From contig DDCH01000015.1 of assembly GCA_002335055.1 (NCBI GenBank), forward strand, positions 1 through 15,437: a stretch of 15,437 nt of DNA, written 5' to 3'. A program made the translations under genes and the position numbers. The notes below the pieces were generated by a model. It was not told the DNA's origin and ran no database searches. It was given only the letters and a program-made list of their open reading frames with translations. Shown here piece after piece: positions 5,700-13,213 of the stretch (its first letter is position 1; each line of letters begins with the position of its first letter). Origin of the DNA: Sulfurimonas sp. UBA2011. GTDB lineage: Bacteria > Campylobacterota > Campylobacteria > Campylobacterales > Sulfurimonadaceae.

Positions 5700-6533
5700 T
5701 TAAAGCACACTTAGAGTTACACCAAGTATATGGCTCTCATTTGGCTTTATCACTCTAAAATCATCAAAAGCATTAGCCGTTTCTATGCAGACAAACTCTT
5801 TATAAGCATCTACTTTCATACCAGCCATCTTAGAACCTTTTTCTATCCAAGGATTCCAGACAACTGCTGATGCAGAACCTGTTGCATTTATACTGATAGT
5901 TTTATCTTTATCCACTAAAAAAAGCTCTTTATCTACATCAAGATAGACTCTATCGCACTCTGAATCTATTTCAATGTTGCCCTTTTGAACTGTCTTTTTA
6001 TCTATAAGTGTGTTTATGTAGACTTTTTCTTCGAGTCCATTTATACTAATATCATCTATATGTGAAACAGCAAAATAAGTATGTAAAGCCTGTGTTATTT
6101 TAAACTCTTTAATGTCTAAGTTTTTACTTATCATCTTAACACTCAACATATCAGAAACAACAAATACAATGTCAAGTTCAAATTTGTAATCCCAAATCTC
6201 TCTACTCTCTTTGGTGTCTTTTAGTCTTAGAGTCACTTCCGTTGTAGTTTCATCTATCTCATTTATGCAAACAAGTTCAAAGATAGCAGTTCGAGTAAAA
6301 CCATGAGCAGGCATTTCCTTATCTAAAACACCAAAGCGCGGCCAACAGATAGGAATACCCCCACGAATAGCTTTTGCATTTTCAAAATAACTACTAGGAC
6401 TTAACCATAGTATCTCTTTAGCCCCATCACATGTATACTCAAAGAGATGTGCACCTTGAAGTGCTATTTTTGCAGAGGCTACTTTGTTTTTTATCTCGAT
6501 GAATTTAAAACCATTTTTTAGTTTCTTAATCAT
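5700..6533 (-). CDS. Hexose-6-phosphate mutarotase / aldose 1-epimerase-like protein (YeaD family)
   Basis: Cytoplasmic galactose-mutarotase-fold enzyme that interconverts alpha and beta anomers, in this subfamily usually of glucose-6-phosphate-like sugars. Family marks in order: QGAHLFEY at 26-33, ILWLSP at 41-46, IRGGIPICWPRFG at 56-68, HGFTR with His77, QALHTYF with His151, VVWNPW near 224-229, and CIETANA with Glu251. The two histidines and the C-terminal glutamate are the expected catalytic set. The length of 277 is typical. It is the last gene of a three-gene operon. Its ATG overlaps the stop of the sugar transporter by eight bases, which implies translational coupling. Context suggests it equilibrates anomers of the sugar brought in by the transporter. 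Confidence 0.88.
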   Translation of the reverse strand: MIKKLKNGFKFIEIKNKVASAKIALQGAHLFEYTCDGAKEILWLSPSSYFENAKAIRGGIPICWPRFGVLDKEMPAHGFTRTAIFELVCINEIDETTTEVTLRLKDTKESREIWDYKFELDIVFVVSDMLSVKMISKNLDIKEFKITQALHTYFAVSHIDDISINGLEEKVYINTLIDKKTVQKGNIEIDSECDRVYLDVDKELFLVDKDKTISINATGSASAVVWNPWIEKGSKMAGMKVDAYKEFVCIETANAFDDFRVIKPNESHILGVTLSVL

Positions 6534-7806
6534 CTATAACACTGCTTTTATGCCACCCAGTTACTTTATGTCCCTTAAGTGCATAAAGAAGTATCACACC
6601 GTAACAAACGATGCCATATAAATATGCTTCTTGCATACTTCCACTAATGAGTGAGAGTTTTCCAAAAGCTAAAGGAAGTAGTGCTCCACCTGCTATAGAC
6701 ATAATAAGTAGGGCTGAGCCTTTTGCTGTATGTTTTCCTAAGTCTTCTAAGGCTAAAGGCCATATAGTAGGCCAAACAAGAGCATTTGCAAGACCTAAAA
6801 GTGCTACAAATGTCACACTATCTGGAAGTGTTTGTATGCCACTCCATCCCCATAAAAATGTAGATATAGCATTATCAGTTGTAGAACTAAACGCCACACC
6901 GATAAGAAGAGTAATACCTAAAATAGCCGAACCAGTAAGTGCTTTTTCTTGAGAGAGGTACTTGGGTATAAAAAACACTCCTATAAGATAGGAGATAACC
7001 ATAAAAACCATAGTGTATGAGGTCAAAACAGTTGCATTTAGAACTCCTAAACTTTGAGCATACAGTCCTATAGTATCACCGGCAATAACTTCTATACCAA
7101 CATAAAAGAAAAGTGCAACTGCTCCTAAAACAACACGAGGAAAACTAAAAACTGAACTATCGTCATACTCATCTTGTATAAATTCTAACTCTTGGAGAGG
7201 CGAAAACTTTACAAAAAATGCTAAAAGGAACAAAACACTTGCCATCACACCATAAGGGATAATTAGTTTGTGTGCTAAAGTATCAATATCAAAGGCTGAT
7301 AGATTCTGGGTTGAGCCAATTCCTGAAAGAATTAAAACTGTAAATATAATAGGTGCTAAAACTCCTGCACTTTTGTTTATAAGTCCCATAATACTTATGC
7401 GCATTGCAGCACTTTCTATGGGACCTATTAAAACTATGTAAGGATTTGAAGCAGTTTGCAGTAAGGTAAGTCCAGATCCAAGAGTAAAAAGTGCTACTAA
7501 AAAGTATATAAACTCTGCGTTTAATGCCGCGGGAATAAAAAGTAAACTACCCACTGACATCATGCCAAGACCAAGACTCATACCATTTTTGTAACCTGTT
7601 TTATCTAAGAGATAAGCCATAGGTAAGGCCATAACAGTATAAGCGATATAAAAAGCAAAAGTGACAAATAGTGCTTCTAAATCACTAAGAGTGCAAATGA
7701 CCTTTAAAAAAGGTATCAAAGAACCATTCAACCAAGTCACAAAACCAAATATAAAAAATAGTAGCCCTATAATTATCATAGGAATTAGACTTGATTTTTT
7801 ATGCAT
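6526..7806 (-). CDS. Sugar:H+/Na+ MFS symporter, GluP/FucP family
   Basis: Inner-membrane major-facilitator transporter expected to import a hexose such as glucose, galactose or fucose. Twelve hydrophobic segments are visible in 426 residues, split by a polar central loop around 205-220 (PLQELEFIQDEYDDS). GluP/FucP-like stretches include FFIFGFVTWLNGSLIPFLK, YFLVALFTLGSGLTLLQTASNPYI, FFYVGIEV and ANALVWPTIWPLAL, then GSALLIMSIAGGALLPLAFG. The N-rich 'QTASNPY' is a hallmark of the group. AAGGA lies about seven bases upstream of the ATG. It overlaps the HAD gene upstream and the mutarotase gene downstream by eight bases each. The exact sugar cannot be told from sequence alone. Confidence 0.87.
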   Translation of the reverse strand: MHKKSSLIPMIIIGLLFFIFGFVTWLNGSLIPFLKVICTLSDLEALFVTFAFYIAYTVMALPMAYLLDKTGYKNGMSLGLGMMSVGSLLFIPAALNAEFIYFLVALFTLGSGLTLLQTASNPYIVLIGPIESAAMRISIMGLINKSAGVLAPIIFTVLILSGIGSTQNLSAFDIDTLAHKLIIPYGVMASVLFLLAFFVKFSPLQELEFIQDEYDDSSVFSFPRVVLGAVALFFYVGIEVIAGDTIGLYAQSLGVLNATVLTSYTMVFMVISYLIGVFFIPKYLSQEKALTGSAILGITLLIGVAFSSTTDNAISTFLWGWSGIQTLPDSVTFVALLGLANALVWPTIWPLALEDLGKHTAKGSALLIMSIAGGALLPLAFGKLSLISGSMQEAYLYGIVCYGVILLYALKGHKVTGWHKSSVIDD

Positions 7807-8629
7807 CTTTTAATCCTTCTAAGTATTTTGCCACACCATCTTCTTCGTTTGTGTGAGATAGAACTATCTTAGCCATATCTTTTACTTCAGGTTGTGCATT
7901 TTTCATTGCAACTGACATCCCAGCAAGACCAAACATTCCTATATCATTATAGTTATCACCAAAAACAGTAAGTTTATCTAATTCAAATCCCATAGCCTCA
8001 CTCACACTTTTTATTCCATGGGATTTATCTGCATCTTTATTGAGTATGGTTAAAAAATAACAGCCCGTATATGTTTCAGGAGCTAAAATATACTTAACAC
8101 TATCTCCAAACTTAGTAAGAAAGTGTTCTAAAAGTTCTCGCAGTAACTCTTCTTCAGCCATATAAACTATTTTAAAGTTCTCGTCTTTACCTCTGATTCC
8201 ATTCTCTGTTTGAATGTTATCAGCAGTGGAGTAACGAGATAGAACCTCTTTTTGATACCTATTTAAAACTCTATCATGTACAAAACTCTCTTTAAGATTT
8301 TTTGCATCTTCAAGTGCTAATACAAAAGGATAAATCCCAAACTTCCATCCTTCTTCGATAATAGTATCAGTGGCATCACGTCCGAGAGTTGTAGTTTTTA
8401 TAATTTTTTTATCCATAGTAGCGATAAGTGCACCATCGAGCAAAATCATCGGTGCGTTTATCTCTATACCTTTTAAAAATTGAGCTGTTTTCATGTAAGT
8501 CCTAGCAGTTGCGATACTCATAATCGAGTCTTCTGCATAAGAATTCCAGATTTTTTTAGTATAATCGCTCACAGATAAATCATTTTTTAAAAATGTATGG
8601 TCTAAGTCAGTTATATAAATATTTTTCAT
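7799..8629 (-). CDS. HAD-superfamily IIB (Cof-type) sugar phosphatase
   Basis: Cytoplasmic phosphatase with all four HAD motifs. Motif I is ITDLDHTFL with nucleophile Asp8 and Asp10. Motif II is SIATAR with Thr41, motif III is Lys202 (DKSHGIK), and motif IV is FGDNYNDIGMF with Asp225 and Asp229. A large C2-type cap lies between motifs II and III, as in Cof/SPP-like proteins acting on sugar phosphates. The 276-residue length is usual. It is the first gene of the operon with the sugar transporter and mutarotase. Cotranscription suggests a sugar-phosphate substrate, but family members are promiscuous. The ATG at 8629 has no Shine-Dalgarno and lies about seven bases from a good -10 box. The start is still well placed, because motif I must fall within the first dozen residues. 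Confidence 0.88.
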   Translation of the reverse strand: MKNIYITDLDHTFLKNDLSVSDYTKKIWNSYAEDSIMSIATARTYMKTAQFLKGIEINAPMILLDGALIATMDKKIIKTTTLGRDATDTIIEEGWKFGIYPFVLALEDAKNLKESFVHDRVLNRYQKEVLSRYSTADNIQTENGIRGKDENFKIVYMAEEELLRELLEHFLTKFGDSVKYILAPETYTGCYFLTILNKDADKSHGIKSVSEAMGFELDKLTVFGDNYNDIGMFGLAGMSVAMKNAQPEVKDMAKIVLSHTNEEDGVAKYLEGLKDA

Positions 8630-8635
8630 ACAAGT

Positions 8636-8644
8636 AGTATAGCA
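8636..8644 (-). promoter_or_regulatory. Extended -10 promoter of the HAD-transporter-mutarotase operon
   Basis: The minus strand reads CTTATTTTGCTATACTACTTGT then ATG. The last base of the TGCTATACT box is only six bases from the start codon, so transcription would begin at or next to the A of ATG. It shares a 14-base block (CTTATTTTGCTATA) with the arsB promoter. The region also overlaps the 5' leader of the divergent dehydrogenase gene. Confidence 0.55.
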
Positions 8645-8661
8645 AAATAAGTGGAGATTAC

Positions 8662-9354
8662 ATGAGATTAGCAGTAGTTACAGGGGCGAGTTCAGGTATA
8701 GGAAAAGCTATAAGTTTGAGACTTTTAGCCCTTGGATACAGAGTTATAGGAGTTAGTAGAACATCTTGTGAAGAGATGATTAAGCAGAGTAACTTTACAA
8801 GTGTAAACACAGACTTATCAAATGAAAAAGAGACCTTAAAACTTTGTGAAATACTACAAAAAGAGTCTCTTACTATACTTATCAACGCAGCAGGATTTGG
8901 ATGCTTTGAACCACATGAAGAGCTAAGTGCACAAACTATTACTGATATGACTTTCTTAAACTTAACTGCACCTATGTTGCTAACAAATACTTTACTCAGA
9001 AGTCTAAAAGAAAATGATGGTTACCTTATAAACATTAACTCCATTGAGGCGATAAGAGCCAGTAAATTTGCTGGTGTTTATTCTGCCACAAAAGCAGGAC
9101 TCAAAGCCTTTAGTGATGCTCTTTTTGAAGAGACACGTAAAAGTGGACTTAGTATCACTAACATTAACCCTGATATGACAGAATCAGGATTTTATGAAAA
9201 ACTGCGTTTGGAAACGAGTAAAAAAGAGAATGAAAAACTCCTCTGTGAAGATATCGCAGATGCAGTTGGACATATACTAAGCATGAGAAAAGGTGCTGTA
9301 GTTAGTGACTATACTATTAGAAGTTTAAATTTTTGGATAAGTAAAAAAAAGTGA
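8662..9354 (+). CDS. Short-chain dehydrogenase/reductase (SDR)
   Basis: Cytoplasmic NAD(P)-dependent oxidoreductase of the classical SDR family. The cofactor motif TGASSGIG is at 7-14 and NAAG at 75-78. The catalytic tetrad is complete: Asn100 (TFLNL), Ser127 (NINSIEA), Tyr140 and Lys144 (YSATK). The length of 230 is at the short end of classical SDRs. Arg33 after the second strand (GVSRTS) suggests NADPH preference. GGAGA lies about five bases before the ATG. It is divergent from the HAD operon with only 32 bases between start codons, so expression of the two may interfere or be coordinated. The substrate cannot be told: YdfG-like amino-acid or acyl reductase activities are known in the family, but nothing here points to one. 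Confidence 0.88.
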   Translation: MRLAVVTGASSGIGKAISLRLLALGYRVIGVSRTSCEEMIKQSNFTSVNTDLSNEKETLKLCEILQKESLTILINAAGFGCFEPHEELSAQTITDMTFLNLTAPMLLTNTLLRSLKENDGYLININSIEAIRASKFAGVYSATKAGLKAFSDALFEETRKSGLSITNINPDMTESGFYEKLRLETSKKENEKLLCEDIADAVGHILSMRKGAVVSDYTIRSLNFWISKKK

Positions 9355-9576
9355 TTTACTAAGAAGTTATATCTAATTTTTTACTACTGTTTTCAGAGCC
9401 TTGCACTCTAAGTTAATTTCTATCTTGGCTTCCTTGCCTTGATAAAAGAGTAATATCGGTACCCAAAAAAATAACTTTAGCTTTTTTGTGAATTTTTGTA
9501 AATTTAGACTTTTAATCTTTTTTTGATACACTTCCAAAACTAAAACAATTTACTATACTATATATAGGAATACTAT
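9355..9576. other. Intergenic region upstream of topA
   Basis: AT-rich spacer between two + strand genes. I see no ORF with a plausible start, no convincing terminator for the dehydrogenase gene, and no RNA gene. A weak interrupted stem, ATC-TT-GGC against GCC-TT-GAT, lies around 9421-9445. Two possible -10 boxes for topA lie near 9525-9530 and 9554-9559. Confidence 0.5.
9554..9559 (+). promoter_or_regulatory. Possible -10 box for topA
   Basis: TATACT in an AT-rich run would start transcription near 9566, right at the AGGAA ribosome site (9566-9570), so the leader would be very short. The upstream box around 9525-9530 would give a longer leader and may be the real one. Confidence 0.35.
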
Positions 9577-11832
9577 TTGAACTTAATTATCGTAGAGTCA
9601 CCAGCAAAAGCTAAGACTATTAAAAACTTTTTAGGTAAAGGTTATGAGGTTATCGCCTCTAAAGGTCACATTCGTGACTTACCTAAATCTCGTTTTGGGA
9701 TTACCCTAGATGAAGAGAGTGGGCACCTTGTACCTGCTTACTCTGTAGCAAAAGAAAATGCTGCCATTGTAAAAGAGATAAAAGCTCTTGCAAAAAAAGC
9801 AGATACAATCTATATCGCAACCGATGAGGATCGCGAGGGTGAAGCAATTGGCTGGCATATTGCCCATGCTATGAAAAAAGATCCTGCTACTTTACCACGC
9901 ATAGTTTTTCACGAGATTACAAAAACTGCTATTAAACATGCACTAGAGTCTGCACGTACCCTAGATATGGATATGATAAACGCACAACAGGCTCGTCGTA
10001 TGCTTGACCGTGTTGTTGGTTATAAACTCTCTCCCCTACTTGCATCTAAAATACAGAAAGGTCTTTCAGGTGGTCGTGTTCAATCTTCAACTCTCAAACT
10101 TGTAGTTGACCGTGAACGTGAAATTCAAGCTTTTATTCCTGTTGAGTACTGGTCTATTGACACCGTTTTCAAAAAGAACATTGATGCAAATCTTATCGCT
10201 CATAAAGGTGATAAGATTACGAAAATGACAATCCAGAACAAAGAACAAGCTTTAGCAATCGAGAAAAGTGTAAATGCAGATAATTTCATAATCTCAAAGA
10301 TAGAGACAAAAGAGAGAAAATCAGCAACTCCACCACCTTTTATGACTTCAACTCTGCAACAAACTGCATCTTCTAAACTAGGATTTACTCCTAAACGCAC
10401 GATGATGATTGCACAGTCTCTTTATGAGGGTGTAAAAACTCCAGATGGAACTTCAGGTGTTATCACTTACATGAGAACAGATTCACTTAACTTAGCAAAT
10501 GAAGCAGTTAATGGTGTTCGTGATGTTATTGAAAGCAGATTTGGGAAAAAGTATCTTCCAAAAGAAGCTAAGGTTTACACAAAAAAGTCAAAGGGTGCAC
10601 AAGAAGCTCACGAGGCTATCCGCCCTACTATGCTTTCATTTACTCCTGAAATTGCACAAAGTTTTCTAAAAGCAGATGAGATTAAACTGTATCGTCTGAT
10701 TTATGAGCGTTTTATGGCTTGTCAAATGGAAGATGCAAGATTTGAGCAACAAAGTATCATTTTCACAGGTGAAGAAAATGAGTACCGTGCAAGTGGTAGA
10801 AAACTAATCTTTGATGGTTTTTATGCTGTCACTGGAGCTGAAGACAAGGATAAACTCCTTCCAACTCTTACAAAAGGGGACAAAGCAGAAACTCAAAGTG
10901 TAAAACCTGAGCAACATTTTACAGAACCACCAGCTCGTTACTCTGAAGCAAGTCTTATCAAAAAACTAGAATCTGAGGGAGTTGGTCGTCCATCTACATA
11001 TGCTCCAACAGTTGCTACACTAAGTCAAAGAACTTATGTGAACATAGAGAAAAAACAGATAGTTCCTACTGAGATGGCATTTACAGTAACTAAGATACTA
11101 GAAGAACATTTTGCTAATATTGTTGATATCTCTTTTACTGCAAATATGGAAGAAAAACTTGATGAAGTAAGCGAAGGAAATGCTGATTGGCAAAAACTTT
11201 TAGCTGATTTTTATGTTCCTTTCATGCAACAAGTTGCAGATGGTAAAGAAAACATTGTAAGTTTAAAACTTGCAAAACCACTTGGACGTACATGCCCTAA
11301 ATGTGGAGAGTCTGAACTTCTCCTACGTTCAGGTCGTTTTGGAAACTTTATCGCTTGTAGTGGTTTTCCTAAGTGCAAATACACTGAGCAGTGTGATGAA
11401 GAAGGAAATGCAGTAGAGAAAAAAGAGACTACAGCAGAAGAAAAATGTGATAAATGTGGAAAAGATATGGTTATTAAGAATGGTCGCAATGGTCAGTTTT
11501 TAGCATGCTCTGATTATCCAGATTGTAAAAACACAAAAAGTATCAATGTAGAAGAGAAAAACTCAGATACTCCATGTCCTGATTGTGGAGGAACTATTAG
11601 CCTTAAAAATTCTCGTCGTGGTCCATTTTGGGGATGTAATGATTACCCTGAGTGTAAGTTCATCTCAAAATTTGAACCAACTACTATAAAATGTGAAGAA
11701 AAAGGGTGTAAAGGTGTTCTCGCACCTCGTACTTATAGAAACAAAGAAGTATATGAGTGTGTAAAATGTAAGGCTCGTACTCCAAGAGAAGAAGAAGCAA
11801 CAGAGCAAGAAACAAAAGAAGAGACAAAATAG
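9577..11832 (+). CDS. topA: DNA topoisomerase I (type IA)
   Basis: Relaxes negative supercoils by single-strand cleavage and passage. The Toprim domain (about 1-130) carries VESPAKAKTI at 6-15 and the acidic triad in ATDEDREGEA (Asp83, Asp85, Glu87). The type IA core runs to about residue 560 with active-site Tyr298 in ITYMRTDSLN. The C-terminus has four cysteine-rich zinc modules: CPKC...C-SGFPKC, CDKC...C-SDYPDC, CPDC...C-NDYPEC and a last CEEKGC...CVKC. At 751 residues it is near Helicobacter/Campylobacter TopA and shorter than E. coli's 865. The start is TTG at 9577, six bases after AGGAA, and gives the conserved MNLIIVESPAKAK start. Three bases separate its stop from the phosphodiesterase gene, so the downstream genes probably share its transcript. 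Confidence 0.97.
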   Translation: MNLIIVESPAKAKTIKNFLGKGYEVIASKGHIRDLPKSRFGITLDEESGHLVPAYSVAKENAAIVKEIKALAKKADTIYIATDEDREGEAIGWHIAHAMKKDPATLPRIVFHEITKTAIKHALESARTLDMDMINAQQARRMLDRVVGYKLSPLLASKIQKGLSGGRVQSSTLKLVVDREREIQAFIPVEYWSIDTVFKKNIDANLIAHKGDKITKMTIQNKEQALAIEKSVNADNFIISKIETKERKSATPPPFMTSTLQQTASSKLGFTPKRTMMIAQSLYEGVKTPDGTSGVITYMRTDSLNLANEAVNGVRDVIESRFGKKYLPKEAKVYTKKSKGAQEAHEAIRPTMLSFTPEIAQSFLKADEIKLYRLIYERFMACQMEDARFEQQSIIFTGEENEYRASGRKLIFDGFYAVTGAEDKDKLLPTLTKGDKAETQSVKPEQHFTEPPARYSEASLIKKLESEGVGRPSTYAPTVATLSQRTYVNIEKKQIVPTEMAFTVTKILEEHFANIVDISFTANMEEKLDEVSEGNADWQKLLADFYVPFMQQVADGKENIVSLKLAKPLGRTCPKCGESELLLRSGRFGNFIACSGFPKCKYTEQCDEEGNAVEKKETTAEEKCDKCGKDMVIKNGRNGQFLACSDYPDCKNTKSINVEEKNSDTPCPDCGGTISLKNSRRGPFWGCNDYPECKFISKFEPTTIKCEEKGCKGVLAPRTYRNKEVYECVKCKARTPREEEATEQETKEETK

Positions 11833-11835
11833 ATT

Positions 11836-12357
11836 ATGAAAATTGGCATACTCTCAGATACTCACACAAAGGTAAAAAAAGCAAAAGCTACACTTGATTT
11901 ACTTATTGAAAATGGTGCGGAGTTTATCATTCATGCTGGTGATGTATATGAGTATGAGACTTTAGAACTTTTGAAAAACTGCGGAAAAAGATATGTCTGC
12001 GTTTATGGCAACAATGATGCTCACTTAGTTGAGTTTCATAATGACTATAACCTTGTTCAAGAACCTTACTATTTTAAGCTTGCAGATACAAAGTTTAAAC
12101 TCATGCACCTTCCCTATTATATGGCTCCAGATACTGAAGTAATTATTTTTGGTCATACTCATGAGTTTAAGTCAGAGTTTATAGAAGGTACTCTTTTTTT
12201 AAACCCTGGTGAATCTTGTGCAAGAAATAAACCAGTATCAGAATGTGTACTTTTAGAGATTAAAGAGAAAAAATTTAAAGTTACATACTTTAGTAAAGAA
12301 AAAAATGCAGATAAATTTGAATCAGAAAAATTCACATATGAGAGGAAACTAAAATGA
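11836..12357 (+). CDS. YfcE/MJ0936-type metallophosphoesterase
   Basis: Calcineurin-like phosphoesterase using two divalent metals, with activity in relatives on small phosphodiesters. Metal ligands are visible in order: ILSDTH with Asp8 and His10, HAGDV with Asp36, YGNNDAH with Asn59/Asn60, LMHLPYY with His91, and FGHTHE with His107 and His109. The usual 'HG' after the third motif is H-L here. The NPGE that follows (LFLNPGESCARNK) is standard for YfcE proteins. At 173 residues it is of normal length with a basic C-terminal tail. It starts three bases after topA and overlaps bioB by four bases (ATGA), so it is inside an operon. The physiological substrate is unknown. Confidence 0.88.
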   Translation: MKIGILSDTHTKVKKAKATLDLLIENGAEFIIHAGDVYEYETLELLKNCGKRYVCVYGNNDAHLVEFHNDYNLVQEPYYFKLADTKFKLMHLPYYMAPDTEVIIFGHTHEFKSEFIEGTLFLNPGESCARNKPVSECVLLEIKEKKFKVTYFSKEKNADKFESEKFTYERKLK

Positions 12358-13196
12358 ATCAAGAAATATTTCTATGCTCCATCTGTAATATCAACAGTGG
12401 CACATGTTTAGAAGATTGTAAGTTTTGTTCTCAAAGTGTTCGCTACAAAGCAGATATAGATAGATACAAACAAAAAGATATAAAACTTATACAAGAAGAA
12501 GCTGTAAAGGCTAGAGATAATGGAGCACTTGGTTTTTGTCTAGTAACAGCAGATAAAGGGCTTAAACCTAAAACTTTAAAGTTTGTTTGTGATGTCGCAC
12601 ATGCGGTACAAGAAGTAGCACCTGAACTACGTTTAATCGCTTGTAATGGAACAGCTTCACTAGAACAACTCCTTACTCTTAAAGAAGCAGGCATAAAAGC
12701 ATATAACCATAACCTAGAGACAAGTGAGAGTTTTTATAAAGAGATATGTACGACACACCCATGGAGTGAGCGTTATGAGACTTGCCAAAATGTGAACAAG
12801 TCAGGATTAACACTTATCACTGGTGGTATTTTTGGTCTGGGTGAAACGCAGGCAGATAGAGTAAGTATGCTCGAATCTCTAGCTTCACTTAATCCTACTT
12901 CTGTACCTATTAACTTTTATCATCATAACGAAGCCTTGGAGTTAGAGCCAAATTCTTTAGATATAGAAGAAGCATTTAGTCTTATCGATTTAACTCGTAA
13001 GATGATTCCAAAAGCAGAAAGAATTATGGTTGCAGGCGGACGTGAACTTATGTTTGGTGAGAGACAATCCGAAATCTTTGAACATGGTGCAAACTCCATA
13101 GTCATAGGAAACTATCTTACAACAAGTGGCCGTGCTATGAATAAAGACTTAGATATGCTACAATCCCTCAAATTAGAAGTCGCCAAAAAAGTCTAA
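12354..13196 (+). CDS. bioB: Biotin synthase (radical SAM), short form lacking one auxiliary-cluster cysteine
   Basis: Inserts sulfur into dethiobiotin, the last step of biotin synthesis. The radical-SAM motif is GTCLEDCKFCSQS with Cys18, Cys22 and Cys25. Other landmarks match E. coli BioB: Cys62 (GFCLVTA, for Cys97), Cys97 (IACNGT, for Cys128), AYNHNLETS, GLGET, SVPINF, and Arg230 (MVAGGRE, for Arg260). The segment aligned to E. coli KVCSGGIVGLGE reads LTLITGGIFGLGE, so the fourth [2Fe-2S] ligand, Cys188, is Ile155 here. Extra cysteines occur at 8, 11, 132 and 144. The protein has 280 residues and lacks the N-terminal extension, as other Campylobacterota BioBs do. The ATG overlaps the phosphoesterase stop by four bases. 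No other biotin genes are in the window. Confidence 0.92.
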   Translation: MNQEIFLCSICNINSGTCLEDCKFCSQSVRYKADIDRYKQKDIKLIQEEAVKARDNGALGFCLVTADKGLKPKTLKFVCDVAHAVQEVAPELRLIACNGTASLEQLLTLKEAGIKAYNHNLETSESFYKEICTTHPWSERYETCQNVNKSGLTLITGGIFGLGETQADRVSMLESLASLNPTSVPINFYHHNEALELEPNSLDIEEAFSLIDLTRKMIPKAERIMVAGGRELMFGERQSEIFEHGANSIVIGNYLTTSGRAMNKDLDMLQSLKLEVAKKV

Positions 13197-13213
13197 CCTG
13201 GAGTAGAGAAAAG

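Noticed and set aside
9355..9576. Hidden small RNA or small gene upstream of topA
   Set aside because: No ORF with start and ribosome site, no stable GC-containing stem and no terminator-like end were seen. The only stem is interrupted by T-T mismatches.
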